A DNA stretch of 64,000 nt, taken from assembly GCF_029395435.1 (NCBI RefSeq), contig NZ_CP113915.1, positions 1,240,001 to 1,304,000 on the forward strand. Reading direction: 5' to 3'. The notes under the pieces are model-generated. The model was not told the DNA's origin. It saw nothing but the letters and a program-made list of their open reading frames with translations, and did not search any database. This stretch comes from Bifidobacterium sp. ESL0790. Its GTDB lineage: Bacteria > Actinomycetota > Actinomycetes > Actinomycetales > Bifidobacteriaceae. Positions 35,593 through 45,786 of the stretch are shown here, one piece after another (the stretch's first letter is position 1; the number at the start of each line of letters is the position of its first letter). The translations under genes and the position numbers were made by a program.

Positions 35593-36615
35593 TCAGGCGA
35601 ACAGGAAGCCCTGGCCGTGGTGGACCGGGTAGGTGTCGAAGAGCTTGGCCACGGATCCGTCCTCGAAGACGGCGTTGATGGCGCTGGCCAGCAGCGGGGC
35701 GATCGACAGGACGGTCAGGCCGTCCCAGCGCTTGGCGTCGTCGATCGGCACGGTGTCGGTGAGCACGACCTCGCGTGCGCCGCAGTTCTTGAGGCGGTCG
35801 ACGGCGGGGCCGGAGAGCACGCCGTGGGTGGCGACGACGGTGACCGACTTCGCGCCGGCCTCCTTGAGCACGTCGCAGGCGCCGACGATGGTGCCGGCGG
35901 TGTCGATCAGATCGTCGACCAGCACGCAGTCCTTGCCCTTGACGTCGCCGACCACGCGGTTGGAGACGGCGTGGTTCGGGCGGTTGATGTCGCGGGTCTT
36001 GTGCACGAACGCGAGTGGGCCGCCGCCGAGGCGCTGCGCCCACTGCTCGGCCACGCGGATACGTCCGGCGTCAGGCGAGACTACGGCGACATTGTCGAGA
36101 TTGCCCTCGAATCGGTCGCGGATGTAGTCGACGAGTACCGGCATGGCAATCAGATGGTCGACCGGGCCGTCGAAGAAACCTTGGGATTGCGCGGCGTGCA
36201 GGTCGACGCTCATCACGCGGTCGGCGCCGGCGGTGCGCAGCAGATCGAAGACGAGACGGCAGGAGATGGGCTCGCGGCCCAGGTGCTTCTTGTCCTGTCG
36301 GGAATAGCCCAGAAGCGGGCAGACGGCGGTGATGGAACGGGCGGAGGCGCGCTTCAAGGCGTCGATCATGATGAGCTGCTCCATGATGGCCTTGTTGACG
36401 TCGTCGGCATGGCTTTGCAGCACGAAGACGTCGGCCCCGCGCACCGATTCCGTGTAGCGCACATACATCTCGCCGTTGGCGAAGTCGTATGCGGTGGTCT
36501 CGAGAACGTCGATGCCGAGTTGGCTTGCGACGTCCTGCGCCAGCTGGGGATGCGCCCGGCCGGTGACGAGTATGAGATTCTTATCGGGCTTTCCTTCGAG
36601 GATTGCGCTCACCAT
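35593..36615 (-). CDS. prs: Ribose-phosphate pyrophosphokinase
   Basis: Makes PRPP from ribose 5-phosphate and ATP for nucleotide, NAD, His and Trp synthesis. 340 aa from the ATG at 36615, where homologues begin (VSAILEGKPDKNL); GGAG is close upstream. A GTG eight codons earlier is the alternative. Family marks: FVLQSHADDVNKAIMEQLIM, the Mg-binding SVDLHAAQSQGFFDGPVDHL and the PRPP-binding VLVDDLIDTAGTI. It follows nadD, itself a user of PRPP-derived nicotinate mononucleotide. Confidence 0.96.
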   Translation of the reverse strand: MVSAILEGKPDKNLILVTGRAHPQLAQDVASQLGIDVLETTAYDFANGEMYVRYTESVRGADVFVLQSHADDVNKAIMEQLIMIDALKRASARSITAVCPLLGYSRQDKKHLGREPISCRLVFDLLRTAGADRVMSVDLHAAQSQGFFDGPVDHLIAMPVLVDYIRDRFEGNLDNVAVVSPDAGRIRVAEQWAQRLGGGPLAFVHKTRDINRPNHAVSNRVVGDVKGKDCVLVDDLIDTAGTIVGACDVLKEAGAKSVTVVATHGVLSGPAVDRLKNCGAREVVLTDTVPIDDAKRWDGLTVLSIAPLLASAINAVFEDGSVAKLFDTYPVHHGQGFLFA

Positions 36616-36798
36616 GTCTCCAAACGTTAGCGTTTGCACGAACCGTGACCCATACTAGCCAGCCAACGCGACGGGCGTGCGACATGCCCGCCCCACCTGT
36701 CTGGATGGCCGGACGGACGACCGGAACACACGTCGGCTGGGCGGCTTTCGGGATTCACTGCGCCGTTGCGGATATTGCCGACCGGAGGCCCCGTAGCC

Positions 36799-37527
36799 TC
36801 ACGACTTTTTCTGGATCGGCCCCGTCTGCTGGTAGAGGCCGTGCTTGGCGATGTATTGCACCACGCCGTCGGGCACGAGGTACCAGATGGGCTCGCCCTC
36901 GAAGGAGCGCTGGCGCACGTCGGTCGAGGAGATGGCGAGCGCGGGGATCTCGAGGGTGTCGACCTTGGCCTTGAGGCTCGGGCGCAGACGTTCGGGACTG
37001 GTGTAGCCGGGCCGGCTGACGGCGACGAAATGCGCGAGGTCGAACATCTTGCCGGCGTCCTTCCAGCTCAGGATCTCGGCGACGGCGTCCGCCCCGGTGA
37101 TGAAGAAGAGCTCGGCGTCGGGATAAAGCGCGTGGATGTCCTGCAACGTGTCGATGGTGTAGGTGACGCCAGGACGGTCGATGTCGACGCGGGAAACGGT
37201 GAACTTGGGGTTGGAGGCGGTGGCGATCACCGTCATCAGGTAGCGGTCCTCGGCGTTGGTGACGGTTTTGTCGAGCTTGAAGGCGGGGCGGCCGGTGGGC
37301 ACGAAAATCACCTCGTCCAAGTGGTAGACCCATGCCACCTCGCTGGCGGCGACCAAATGGCCGTTGTGGATCGGGTCGAAGGTGCCGCCCATGATGCCGA
37401 TGCGGCGCAGGCGCTTCATGGGGTGACGCGTCGGCACACGGCACGCCAATTCCACCTGTGGGCCGGTCTCGAGGGAAAGCTCCGACATCTTGCGGCCTTG
37501 CACGGCCTCATCCTGCTTCGAGGCCAT
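36799..37527 (-). CDS. nadD: Nicotinate-nucleotide adenylyltransferase
   Basis: Forms deamido-NAD from nicotinate mononucleotide. 242 aa from the ATG at 37527; a GTG at 37533 overlaps the upstream stop as GTGA and could also serve. The N-terminal 38 residues are extra. The core starts [20 protein letters not shown] (T/HxGH nucleotidyltransferase site), then [20 protein letters not shown] and the closing ISSTDVRQR. The order proA, acidic protein, nadD is typical for bifidobacteria. Confidence 0.95.
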   Translation of the reverse strand: MASKQDEAVQGRKMSELSLETGPQVELACRVPTRHPMKRLRRIGIMGGTFDPIHNGHLVAASEVAWVYHLDEVIFVPTGRPAFKLDKTVTNAEDRYLMTVIATASNPKFTVSRVDIDRPGVTYTIDTLQDIHALYPDAELFFITGADAVAEILSWKDAGKMFDLAHFVAVSRPGYTSPERLRPSLKAKVDTLEIPALAISSTDVRQRSFEGEPIWYLVPDGVVQYIAKHGLYQQTGPIQKKS

Positions 37528-37529
37528 GC

Positions 37530-38285
37530 TCACTTGCCCTCGTGTTTGGCGTCCGGAGCGCCATCAGAGGCGGCCGCCTTACCGTCGGCCTTGGAACCAT
37601 CCGAACCGGCGCCGGAACCGTCGGTCTCGTTGGCGTCGCGCTGCTCGTCGGCCTTCTCGGTCTCCTGCTCGATGGCCTCGACGGTGGTGTCGTGCTCCTT
37701 CAAATCGATCTTGTCCATGTCGTCGTCCCATTCGTCCTGCACGACGTGGCGGATCTCGGCGTAGGTGGGGATGGGGAAATCGGGCTGGTAGAGCCGGCGG
37801 ATCGAGGCGACGCATTCGGTGGCGCGCACCAGCAGGTCGGTCATCGTGTCGACATCGCCCTCGGCTTCTTTGGCGCTGAACCGGGCGATGTAGCCCTCCA
37901 TCGAGCGCAGGCGCTCCTCGACGGTCTGGCGTCCGGCCTCATCGAGATCGGCGATGTCGTCGGCGTCCATCTCGGGCCAGCCGATGAGCACGGCGTCGGC
38001 GTATTCCAGGCAGGCGCGCTGGTCGGCGGTGGCGATGCCGTCCTCCACCTGCACGAGGAAGACGTAACGCACGATGGCCAGACGCTCGGAGGCGATCTTC
38101 AGGCCGATCCGTGGGTTGTTGACGTCGATGCCGCGTTCCTTGGCAAGCTCGTAGTCGACGTGCCCCTCCCCCGCGCCGGCCTCGCCCTTGGCTTTCAGAG
38201 CGGTGGCCGCGCCGCCGTCGGTGGTCTTGGAACCATCGTTGGTCATGGAATCATCGCTGATCTTCACGCCGTTGTCGTCTGCCAT
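37530..38285 (-). CDS. Acidic protein of unknown function between proA and nadD
   Basis: 251 aa; I choose the ATG at 38285, which has AAGG seven bases upstream; an in-frame ATG at 38300 also has a weak site. Both ends are disordered (Asp/Gly/Thr-rich start; Ala/Asp/Gly/Ser tail [20 protein letters not shown]). The middle (residues 45-185) is helical and conserved-looking: [61 protein letters not shown] do not recognise a domain. Its place inside the proA-nadD operon suggests a housekeeping role. Confidence 0.8.
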   Translation of the reverse strand: MADDNGVKISDDSMTNDGSKTTDGGAATALKAKGEAGAGEGHVDYELAKERGIDVNNPRIGLKIASERLAIVRYVFLVQVEDGIATADQRACLEYADAVLIGWPEMDADDIADLDEAGRQTVEERLRSMEGYIARFSAKEAEGDVDTMTDLLVRATECVASIRRLYQPDFPIPTYAEIRHVVQDEWDDDMDKIDLKEHDTTVEAIEQETEKADEQRDANETDGSGAGSDGSKADGKAAASDGAPDAKHEGK

Positions 38286-38317
38286 GTCGTCACCTTCCAT
38301 TCGTTTCCGTTCCTTCT

Positions 38318-39634
38318 TTATTTACGTACTTGACCGGTGCCGTAGCCGACCCATTTGGTGGTGGTCATCTCGGTCAGACCCATGGGGCCACGCGCGTGCA
38401 GTTTCTGCGTGGATATGCCCAGTTCCGCGCCGAAGCCGAACATGCCACCGTCGGTGAAGCGGGACGAGGCGTTGACCATGACCACGGCCGAGTCGATGAG
38501 CTTGGTGAAGCGCTCGATGGCCGAATAGTCCTCGGAGAGGATGCATTCGGTGTGGCCGGTGGAGTGGGTGTTGATGTGCTCGATGGCCTCGCCTAAGGAA
38601 TCCACAACCTTCACGCCCATACGCAGGGCGAGGTATTCGGTGTCCCAATCCTCATCGGTGGCGCGCACCATGTTGAGGCCTGCTACGTTTGCGTTTTCGA
38701 TGATGCCGTAGGCGGTCTCGTCGGCGTGGAGCTCGACGCCCGCGTCGGCCAGGGCGGTGGCGGCGATCGGCAGGAACGCCTTGGCCACGCCTTTATGCAC
38801 GATGAGTTTCTCGGCGGCGTTACACACCCCGACCCGTTGCGTCTTGGCGTTGAGAATGACGGGGATGGCCTTGTCGAAATCGGCCGAGGCGTCGACGTAG
38901 ATGTGCACGTTGCCCGCGCCCGTCTCGATCACCGGCACCTTGGAGTTGCGCACGACGGCCTGGATGAGTCCGGCTCCCCCGCGCGGCACCAGCACGTCAA
39001 TATGGCCGCGCGCCTCCATCATCGCCGTGGCGCCCATGCGCCCGAACCTGTCGACCGAGGCGACCAGCGCCGGATCGAACCCGGCTTCGCGCAGCACGCC
39101 GCCGATGACCTTGAGCGTGGCCGCGTTGGTATGCTCGGCCTCGTGGCCGCCACGCAGCAGCACCGCGTTGCCGGACTTGATGCACAATGACGCCACATCA
39201 ACAGTGACATTCGGCCGGGCCTCGTAGATCATGCCGAACACGCCGATCGGCACACGCACCTGGCTCAGACGCAGGCCGTTGGGCAGCGTGGAGCCGCGCA
39301 CCACCTGGCCCACCGGGTCGGCGAGCGTGGCCACATGCCGCACGCCCTCGGCCGCCGCGGCGACCCTGGCCCCGTCGAAAAGCAGCCTATCGAGCTTGCC
39401 CTCGCTCATCCCGGCCTCGCGGGCGGCGCGCATGTCCTCTTGGTTCGCCTCGGCTATCCCGGCCTTGCCGGCGTCGAGCGCGTCGGCCATGGCGAGCAGC
39501 AGCGCGTTCTTGCGGTCCGCGTCGGCGTTGGCGAGCTGGCCCTGCGCCCGTCCCGCAGCATCGGCCATGGCGCAGACGTCCTCGAACACCTCGGGGTCGA
39601 GCGACGCCACGTTCCTGCCACCATCATCAACCAT
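38318..39634 (-). CDS. proA: Gamma-glutamyl phosphate reductase
   Basis: NADPH-dependent reduction of glutamyl 5-phosphate in proline synthesis. 438 aa from the ATG at 39634 (AAAGGGG upstream); an ATG ten codons earlier lacks a ribosome site. Conserved blocks are [40 protein letters not shown] and the catalytic Cys in [12 protein letters not shown]; it ends [20 protein letters not shown]. proB is not in the window. Confidence 0.96.
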   Translation of the reverse strand: MVDDGGRNVASLDPEVFEDVCAMADAAGRAQGQLANADADRKNALLLAMADALDAGKAGIAEANQEDMRAAREAGMSEGKLDRLLFDGARVAAAAEGVRHVATLADPVGQVVRGSTLPNGLRLSQVRVPIGVFGMIYEARPNVTVDVASLCIKSGNAVLLRGGHEAEHTNAATLKVIGGVLREAGFDPALVASVDRFGRMGATAMMEARGHIDVLVPRGGAGLIQAVVRNSKVPVIETGAGNVHIYVDASADFDKAIPVILNAKTQRVGVCNAAEKLIVHKGVAKAFLPIAATALADAGVELHADETAYGIIENANVAGLNMVRATDEDWDTEYLALRMGVKVVDSLGEAIEHINTHSTGHTECILSEDYSAIERFTKLIDSAVVMVNASSRFTDGGMFGFGAELGISTQKLHARGPMGLTEMTTTKWVGYGTGQVRK

Positions 39635-39969
39635 GCGCACATACCCCTTTATTGTCTTGCCCATAACGTTTCACGGCATCGTGCGGCTCCCCACCATCGG
39701 GTCTGCAGGGCGCGACGGCACCCGGCCACTCTGGCTGAACGCGGAAGACACGACGCTTTTGCCTCGATTGTATTCCCTGGCGCGGTCTAAGAACCGCCCG
39801 ATACCACGCTTAAAGAGGATATGTGGCTTTTGCCACACTTCACATCCACAGGATTCGGCTTCCGCATGGCGAAACGGTTTGTGGACACGCCTCGGGCCAT
39901 GCCATCCGTTGCGGTTAGACTGGTGGCTTGTATCGAACGCCCACCAATCCGCACGAACGAGGCACCGGC
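39635..39969. other. Divergent proA/thrC promoter region
   Basis: 335 bp between divergent genes. It contains a small hairpin TGTGGCTTTTGCCACA near 39822 and the direct ribosome-site region GAGGCACCGGC before thrC. I could not settle a promoter for either gene and see no T-box or other riboswitch pattern. Confidence 0.4.
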
Positions 39970-41490
39970 ATGACCACCACTTTTCACAGCACACGCAGCA
40001 CCACCGACGCGCTGACCAGCCGCCAGGCCATCCGCCAAGGGTTGGCGAGCGACGGCGGGTTGTTCGTCAGCGACGAGCTGGACGAGACGAAGGTCGACGT
40101 GGCGCAGCTGGTCGGCGAACCATATCAAGCCATCGCGCGTCGGGTGCTGGGCGTGCTGTTGCCCGATTTCACGGTTGCCGAACTCGACGAATGCGTCGGC
40201 GCGGCCTACGGTCCGCAATGGCTGGACCCGGCGATCACCCCGCTGAAACCCTTGGGTGATGACTATATTCTTGAGCTCTTCAACGGGCCGACCAGCGCGT
40301 TCAAGGACGTCGCCTTGCAAATCCTGCCGCAGTTCATGGCGCGCACGACGGCCTCGACGGCCATTTCTACGGGTGCATCAGACGGCAAGAGCAGCGGCAA
40401 GGAGAAGGTCATGGTGTTGACCGCCACCTCGGGCGACACCGGCAAGGCCGCGCTCGCCGGGTTCGCCGACACCGAGGGCACCGGCATCACCGTCTTCTAC
40501 CCCGAAGGCAAGGTCAGCGAGATCCAGCGCCTGCAGATGACCACCCAGGTTGGCTCCAATGTCAACGTGTGCGCGGTCAAGGGCAATTTCGACGACGCCC
40601 AGAGCGCCGTCAAGGCCATCTTCGGCGACAAGGGGCTGGCCAAAAAGCTCGAGGACGGCAACCATGTCACGCTCTCCTCGGCCAATTCGATCAACGTCGG
40701 CCGCCTGGTGCCGCAGGTCGTCTATTACTTCTCAGCCTACGCGCAGCTGGTGGAGCGCGGTGCGATCAAGGTGGGCGATCCGGTGGAGTTCGTGGTGCCC
40801 ACCGGCAACTTCGGCGACATCCTCGCCGGTTACTACGCCAAGCGCCTCGGCCTGCCCGTCGGCCGGCTCACCGTGGCCAGCGACCGCAACAACGTGCTCT
40901 TCGACTTCCTGACCACCGGCACCTACAACCGCGAGCGCCCGTTCTTTGAGACCACCTCGCCCTCGATGGACATCCTGGTCTCATCGAACCTCGAGCGCAT
41001 GCTCTATTACTTCTCAGATGGCGACACTGAGCTTATCAGCTCGCTGATGGATGACCTGCAGACTAAAGGATCGTTCACCATTCCCGCTTCTTTGCTCGAC
41101 CGAATCCGCACGCTGTTCTCCTGCGGCTGGGCCGACGAGGATGAGGTCAGCCAGGCCATCGCCGACTGCTGGAACGACAACCATTACGTCATCGACCCGC
41201 ACACCGCCTGCGGCTACCATGTGCTGGGCCAGACGGCACGCAAAGAAGCCATGCCGCGCGTGCTGCTGAGCACCGCCAGCCCTTACAAATTCCCACGTGT
41301 GGTCGGTGAAGCGCTCGGCCTCGACACTTCCGGCAGTGATTTCGCGTGCATGGATCGCCTGGCTTCCGCCACCGCCACCACCGCGCCGAAGAACCTGCGT
41401 GGTCTCGAAAACGCCGCGGAACGGTTCACCGACGTCATCGCCATCGACCGGATGCGCGATTATGTCGGCGACGCCTCACGGCGGCTCTAG
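39970..41490 (+). CDS. thrC: Threonine synthase
   Basis: PLP enzyme converting O-phosphohomoserine to threonine. 506 aa from the ATG at 39970; this is the longer (E. coli/fungal-like) class. The PLP lysine is in NGPTSAFKDVALQILPQFMA; the phosphate-binding loop is in LTATSGDTGKAALAGFA; VVPTGNFGDILAGYYAKRLG is also typical. It stands apart from thrA/thrB, divergent from proA. Confidence 0.96.
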   Translation: MTTTFHSTRSTTDALTSRQAIRQGLASDGGLFVSDELDETKVDVAQLVGEPYQAIARRVLGVLLPDFTVAELDECVGAAYGPQWLDPAITPLKPLGDDYILELFNGPTSAFKDVALQILPQFMARTTASTAISTGASDGKSSGKEKVMVLTATSGDTGKAALAGFADTEGTGITVFYPEGKVSEIQRLQMTTQVGSNVNVCAVKGNFDDAQSAVKAIFGDKGLAKKLEDGNHVTLSSANSINVGRLVPQVVYYFSAYAQLVERGAIKVGDPVEFVVPTGNFGDILAGYYAKRLGLPVGRLTVASDRNNVLFDFLTTGTYNRERPFFETTSPSMDILVSSNLERMLYYFSDGDTELISSLMDDLQTKGSFTIPASLLDRIRTLFSCGWADEDEVSQAIADCWNDNHYVIDPHTACGYHVLGQTARKEAMPRVLLSTASPYKFPRVVGEALGLDTSGSDFACMDRLASATATTAPKNLRGLENAAERFTDVIAIDRMRDYVGDASRRL

Positions 41491-41572
41491 ATTCGAGCCA
41501 AGTCCATGGCCATGCAGCCGGCTGAAATAGTAAGTCGGCTGTAAGGCTCGGATATCGAATATCTGACGATAT

Positions 41573-42247
41573 TCACATTTCCTTATGTTCGTAAATGCTG
41601 ACGGACGCCAAGCAGGAGACCACGAACAGCACGATGGCGATGAGGATCCAGAATACGGATGTCCAAGGCATGGGCATGACGACCGAGAACAGCTTGAAGC
41701 TCATGATGCCGTTGATGTATCGGTTCGGATCGAGCGACATGAGCAAGACCACCGCCATCAGCACAAGCAACATCACGATGGCAGCCTTCCGGGCGTCAAA
41801 ACGATAGCCGACGGGCAGCACCAGAGCGTTGAAGATGATGCCCACGACCAACTCCAGCAGGCTGGCGGCGAACACGAACAGGGGATAACCCGGCAGATAC
41901 ATGATGGACATGCACACCAGCTGCGCCACAAACGTCATCATGAGCAACAGGAACACGAGGAAATACCTGGCGACCACCTGGTTGAGGCGAGTTGCTGGCA
42001 ACATTCCGTTGAGCGGCCCGCTGCTGGTCTTCTTCTGGTAGGCGGAAAGGTAAATACCGGATGTCGCCGGCATGATGAAGAAGATGGCGAAGACGATCGC
42101 CCCCACCAGACCGTTCCTGGTCAGGCGGGCGATGATCGACAGGACCAGCGCGAGCGCCAGCAATGCCGGGGCGGACAAAGCCTTGTTGATCTGCGTCAGG
42201 CGAAACCAATCGAGGCGGAGCGCCTTGCCTATCTGTTCCGAATCCAT
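41573..42247 (-). CDS. ABC transporter permease (PmtD-like position)
   Basis: 224 aa with six transmembrane segments (LLALALVLSIIARLTRNGLV, LLMMTFVAQLVCMSIMYLPG, VFWILIAIVLFVVSCLASVS). The first cytoplasmic stretch (residues 5-20) and NGMLPATRLNQVVARYF match the ABC-2-type permease family used by phenol-soluble-modulin and similar exporters. It lies two bases after the ATPase gene at 42250. The paralogue at 43973 shares the S/TR-x-NQV-x-ARY block, placing both in one exporter. Confidence 0.85.
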   Translation of the reverse strand: MDSEQIGKALRLDWFRLTQINKALSAPALLALALVLSIIARLTRNGLVGAIVFAIFFIMPATSGIYLSAYQKKTSSGPLNGMLPATRLNQVVARYFLVFLLLMMTFVAQLVCMSIMYLPGYPLFVFAASLLELVVGIIFNALVLPVGYRFDARKAAIVMLLVLMAVVLLMSLDPNRYINGIMSFKLFSVVMPMPWTSVFWILIAIVLFVVSCLASVSIYEHKEM

Positions 42248-42249
42248 CG

Positions 42250-43512
42250 TTACTCCCCCTCGCCGCTCAAGTCGGCGGAATCGACATTGGTCAAACGGAT
42301 GATGTCGTCGATGGACACCGGATCACAGACCAATCCTGGGCCATCAAGCAGCACCCGCAGGGCGACATCCCGGTGGACCAACGCCTCGAAATCGGTGTCG
42401 AAGCGACGAATCCCCACGGCGTCTTGCTCGATGGCCCCGATCTTGTCCAGCTCGCCCTTGACAAGGCGGAACTCCCCTTCGAACTCGTCCTTGGGCCCGG
42501 TGTAGTACAGCCGGCCTTTGGTGATGTAGGTGATGAGGTCCGCGACATGCTCGAGGTCGGCGGTGATGTGGGTGCTGAAGAGCACGCTGTGCCGGCCGTC
42601 GGCGACGTATTGGCGCAGGACGTCCATCACCTTGTCCCTGGCGAGCACGTCCAGGCCGATGGTCGGCTCGTCCAGAATCAGCAGCTTGGCGTCGTGGCTC
42701 AGGGCGGCGGCGAGCATCAACGTCATCTTCATGCCCCGCGAGAGATCCTTGACCTTCTTGCCCATGTCAAGGCCGAAATGCTTGGCATATCGCTGAAAAG
42801 CCGCCTGATTCCATGTGTCGTACATGCCCGCGATGACCTTCCCGGCCATCTTCACGGTCCATGTCTCGGAGAAGTAGCCGGTATCGAAGACGACGCCAAG
42901 CTCGTTCTTGATCTTCGCCTCTTCGGCGAGGTTGTCGAGGCCGAGCACGCTGATCGAACCGCCGTCGCGATGGATCATGTTGAGGATGAGTTTGATAAGC
43001 GTGGTCTTGCCTGCGCCGTTAGGGCCAATCAGCCCCATGATGCGGCCCATCGGCAGGTCAAAGGTCACTGGCCCGAGCGCAAAACCGGAACCATAACTCT
43101 TCGTCACCTCGACGACGCTCAACGCCATGGGCTCGGCGGACTCGTTTGCCTGCCCATCGGGTGAACTCGCCTTATCACCCAACGCGGTGGGAGCAACGTT
43201 CTGAACAGCCTGTTCATCGAGCGAATTTCCTTCGTCGCTCAACGCCATCGGCACAGCGGACTCTCCTGTCAGATGATCGGACGACTTCCCCTCGTCACCC
43301 AACGCCGTATGCTCATCACTCTGCGCTGCCGGCTGGTCGGGTGAACTCCCTTCGTTGCTCAGCACCATGAATTCATCGCTCTGCTCATTCTGCTTATCGG
43401 GTGAGCCTTCCCCGTCGTTCAACGCAGCGGGAACACCGTTCTGCCCCACCGCCTGATCGGGTGAGATTCCATCATTATCCGCCGTCGGCACCGCTGATGA
43501 CTCCTCCGCCAT
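42250..43512 (-). CDS. ABC transporter ATPase with a 20-residue-repeat N-terminal extension
   Basis: 420 aa from the ATG at 43512 (GGGAGGGTC upstream). Residues 8-126 are six tandem units of 19-20 residues of the form VP(M/T)AL(S/G)DEG-S-D-QA. The ABC domain follows from EPMALSVVEVTKSYGSGFAL: Walker A GPNGAGKTT, signature LSRGM, Walker B LLILDEPTIGLD and the switch His in LFSTHI. Its paralogue at 44683 has the same domain start but only one such unit. The extension appears to have grown by duplication of the junction segment. It powers the permease at 41573. Confidence 0.92.
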   Translation of the reverse strand: MAEESSAVPTADNDGISPDQAVGQNGVPAALNDGEGSPDKQNEQSDEFMVLSNEGSSPDQPAAQSDEHTALGDEGKSSDHLTGESAVPMALSDEGNSLDEQAVQNVAPTALGDKASSPDGQANESAEPMALSVVEVTKSYGSGFALGPVTFDLPMGRIMGLIGPNGAGKTTLIKLILNMIHRDGGSISVLGLDNLAEEAKIKNELGVVFDTGYFSETWTVKMAGKVIAGMYDTWNQAAFQRYAKHFGLDMGKKVKDLSRGMKMTLMLAAALSHDAKLLILDEPTIGLDVLARDKVMDVLRQYVADGRHSVLFSTHITADLEHVADLITYITKGRLYYTGPKDEFEGEFRLVKGELDKIGAIEQDAVGIRRFDTDFEALVHRDVALRVLLDGPGLVCDPVSIDDIIRLTNVDSADLSGEGE

Positions 43513-43835
43513 GACCCTCCCGCTTTTGCTGGCTCTTGGCAGCAAACCGATTGACACCAGTCAACATGCCATTACGAACAACAAGCTTAACATGACGAAA
43601 GGCCAACCAGTCCAACGCTTTCCAACCTCCAAGTGCATCACAATCGACACCTCGTAAAACGCCTCATGTCAACACTTGCCTTGCGTGGAAACGGCGCTTG
43701 TGGTTGCACCGACGGAGCCTACAGCTTCCCCGCTAAACTGACGTAAATCACAGAAACCTCTCCCACCAACGGTCGTATAAAACGTTGTAGAACCGGCTTC
43801 TTCGACCAGCCGACCATGCCCTCACAGTCACCAAT

Positions 43836-43887
43836 AATCGTTGAGGGCCGCATGTCCCCTTGGCGAGGCAAACGCCCCTCAACGATT
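43836..43887. repeat. 12-bp-stem inverted repeat upstream of the first ATPase/permease pair
   Basis: Perfect arms 43836-43847 and 43876-43887 (AATCGTTGAGGG) around a 28-nt loop containing CCTTGGCGAGGC. It lies 86 bp past the stop of the permease gene at 43973, so it may end or attenuate that transcript before the second ATPase/permease pair. There is no T-run. The remaining 43513-43972 gap shows nothing else I can support. Confidence 0.5.
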
Positions 43888-43972
43888 GACGAAACCATCC
43901 ACGGCGCAGATTAAATCTCATCAGTCAGCGTTTACACAGTTTATCCAGCCCGCAAAGCTCATTTCACCTCAC

Positions 43973-44686
43973 TCACGAAAGCTCTTTGCGCCGGTAGATG
44001 CGCGACGAGATCAGCAACGAGCCGACGAACACCACGACGCAGATCACGGCTCCGATGATGGCCGCCCATGGCACTGCGCCCAGTTTCGTGGTGGTCACCC
44101 ATTCCACAACACGGTGGAGCTTGTCATTGGGCATGAATCTGACCACCATGAACACCAGAAGGAACAACGCGCCGAGCCCTCCGAAAGCCCAACCCATGGC
44201 CTGGGTGATCGGGAAACGGTAGAAGATCGGCACCACCAAGCCACCCAACAAGAGAGCGACGAACAGCACTCCGCAGCCAATCCCAGCCATAACCCACGGC
44301 GAGGGCAGGTCCTCATGCAACAGCATCACCACGCAGACCACCGTCTCCACCGCCGCGACCAGCGAGAACACAGCCATGAGCGCGTAACGCGCGGAGACCT
44401 GGTTGCTCCTGGAGACGGGCAGGATCCCGTTCATGGAGATGTTGCCCGTCATGTCCTCGTTGGCGAAGATCATCATGCCCATCAACACGGCGTACAACGC
44501 GCAGATTCCCGCGACCGAACCGGTCATGCTCAGCTCCACTCCCCGGTCGCCGCTGATGAGCCCCATCACGGCGAACACGAAAGGAAGCAGGATGAAAATC
44601 CACACCGAGCTTTTGCCCGATGCCGAAAGACGCAGGAAATCGACGTGTATGGAGCGTTTGATCTGTTCGACATTCATGGTGTTCAT
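43973..44686 (-). CDS. ABC transporter permease (PmtB-like position)
   Basis: 237 aa from the ATG at 44686 (AAAGG upstream), overlapping the ATPase stop as ATGA. Six transmembrane helices: SSVWIFILLPFVFAVMGLIS, GICALYAVLMGMMIFANEDM, GIGCGVLFVALLLGGLVVPI, AAIIGAVICVVVFVGSLLIS. NGILPVSRSNQVSARYALMA is the conserved cytoplasmic loop shared with the second permease. Substrate unknown; the set resembles exporters of small amphipathic peptides. Confidence 0.87.
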   Translation of the reverse strand: MNTMNVEQIKRSIHVDFLRLSASGKSSVWIFILLPFVFAVMGLISGDRGVELSMTGSVAGICALYAVLMGMMIFANEDMTGNISMNGILPVSRSNQVSARYALMAVFSLVAAVETVVCVVMLLHEDLPSPWVMAGIGCGVLFVALLLGGLVVPIFYRFPITQAMGWAFGGLGALFLLVFMVVRFMPNDKLHRVVEWVTTTKLGAVPWAAIIGAVICVVVFVGSLLISSRIYRRKELS

Positions 44687-45657
44687 CGCACAACCTTTCC
44701 CTTGCCCTTGCCGCTGGCGTACGAGGCGCGTCCGTTCGTCAGCCTGATGATGTCGTCGATGTTCACCGGCTCGACGCATAGCTCCGGATAAGCCTGCGCG
44801 AGCGCGGAGACCTCCTCCGTGTGGACCAAGGCGTCAAAGCCCGTGGAATAGCTGCGCACACCCACCGCGACCGGACCGACGGCGTCAAGTTCGTCGGGGC
44901 CTCCCTTGACCAGCCTGAAGGCGTCGTCGAACTCGTCCTTGGAGCCGGTGAAATAAAGCTTGCCTTGGGTGATGTAGGTGATCAGGTCGGCGGCATGCTC
45001 GAGGTCCGAAGTGATATGGGTGCTGAAGAGCACGCTGTGGCGCCCGTCCTCGATGTAGCGCTGCAGGATGTCCATCAGGTCATCGCGCGCCAGCACGTCG
45101 AGGCCGCTCGTCGGCTCGTCCAAAATCAGCAGTTTGGCGTCGTGGCTCAGAGCGGAGGCGAGCATCAGCTTCATCTGCATGCCGCGCGAAAGGTCCTTGA
45201 CCTTCTTTTTCATATCGATGCCGAACTGCTCGAGATAGCTTGCGAACAACTCGTGGTTCCATGTGGGATACGCCGCGGCCATCGACTCCTCGGCCATCCT
45301 CACCGTCCAGTAGGTTGAGAAATAGCTGGTGTCGAAGACGATGCCCAGCTGCTCTTTGACTCTCACCTCGTCGGCGACGCTGTCGAGGCCGAGCACGCTG
45401 ACGGAACCGCCATCGCCATGGACCATGTTGAGAATGAGCTTGATCAGCGTGGACTTGCCGGCGCCATTCGGGCCAATCAACCCCATGATATAGCCCATCG
45501 GCAGGTCGAAAGTCACCGGGCCAAGCGCGAAACCGGAACCATAGCTCTTCGTCACATCGGTGACGCTCAGCGCCATGGGCTCCTTGCCGTTGTCGTCAGC
45601 GGCGAAGGCACCAAGCGGATTTCGCTCCGCCACTGTGGGTGATGACTGGGTCATCAT
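44683..45657 (-). CDS. ABC transporter ATPase (PmtA/C-like)
   Basis: 324 aa; start behind GGGGAGACG, with two adjacent ATGs at 45657 and 45654. Domain landmarks: VTKSYGSGFALGPVTFDLPM, Walker A GPNGAGKST, signature LSRGM, Walker B LLILDEPTSGLD and FSTHITSDLEHAADLITYI. It is nearly superimposable on the ATPase at 42250 through the nucleotide-binding domain. First transporter gene after the GntR regulator. Confidence 0.93.
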   Translation of the reverse strand: MMTQSSPTVAERNPLGAFAADDNGKEPMALSVTDVTKSYGSGFALGPVTFDLPMGYIMGLIGPNGAGKSTLIKLILNMVHGDGGSVSVLGLDSVADEVRVKEQLGIVFDTSYFSTYWTVRMAEESMAAAYPTWNHELFASYLEQFGIDMKKKVKDLSRGMQMKLMLASALSHDAKLLILDEPTSGLDVLARDDLMDILQRYIEDGRHSVLFSTHITSDLEHAADLITYITQGKLYFTGSKDEFDDAFRLVKGGPDELDAVGPVAVGVRSYSTGFDALVHTEEVSALAQAYPELCVEPVNIDDIIRLTNGRASYASGKGKGKVVR

Positions 45658-45786
45658 CGTCTCCCCTTCCTTTCTCCGACGAACCGATACCGCCTACGCT
45701 GGGAGCCCTTGGAACACCTGCGGCACGAACGCGGCAACGCGCTACCGTATTGGCTCCCGCATCGGTGATCCCGCAGTAAAGCAGAA

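Noticed and set aside
39635-39969. Threonine T-box or other leader riboswitch upstream of thrC
   Set aside because: No T-box sequence, specifier stem or terminator/antiterminator pair could be found.
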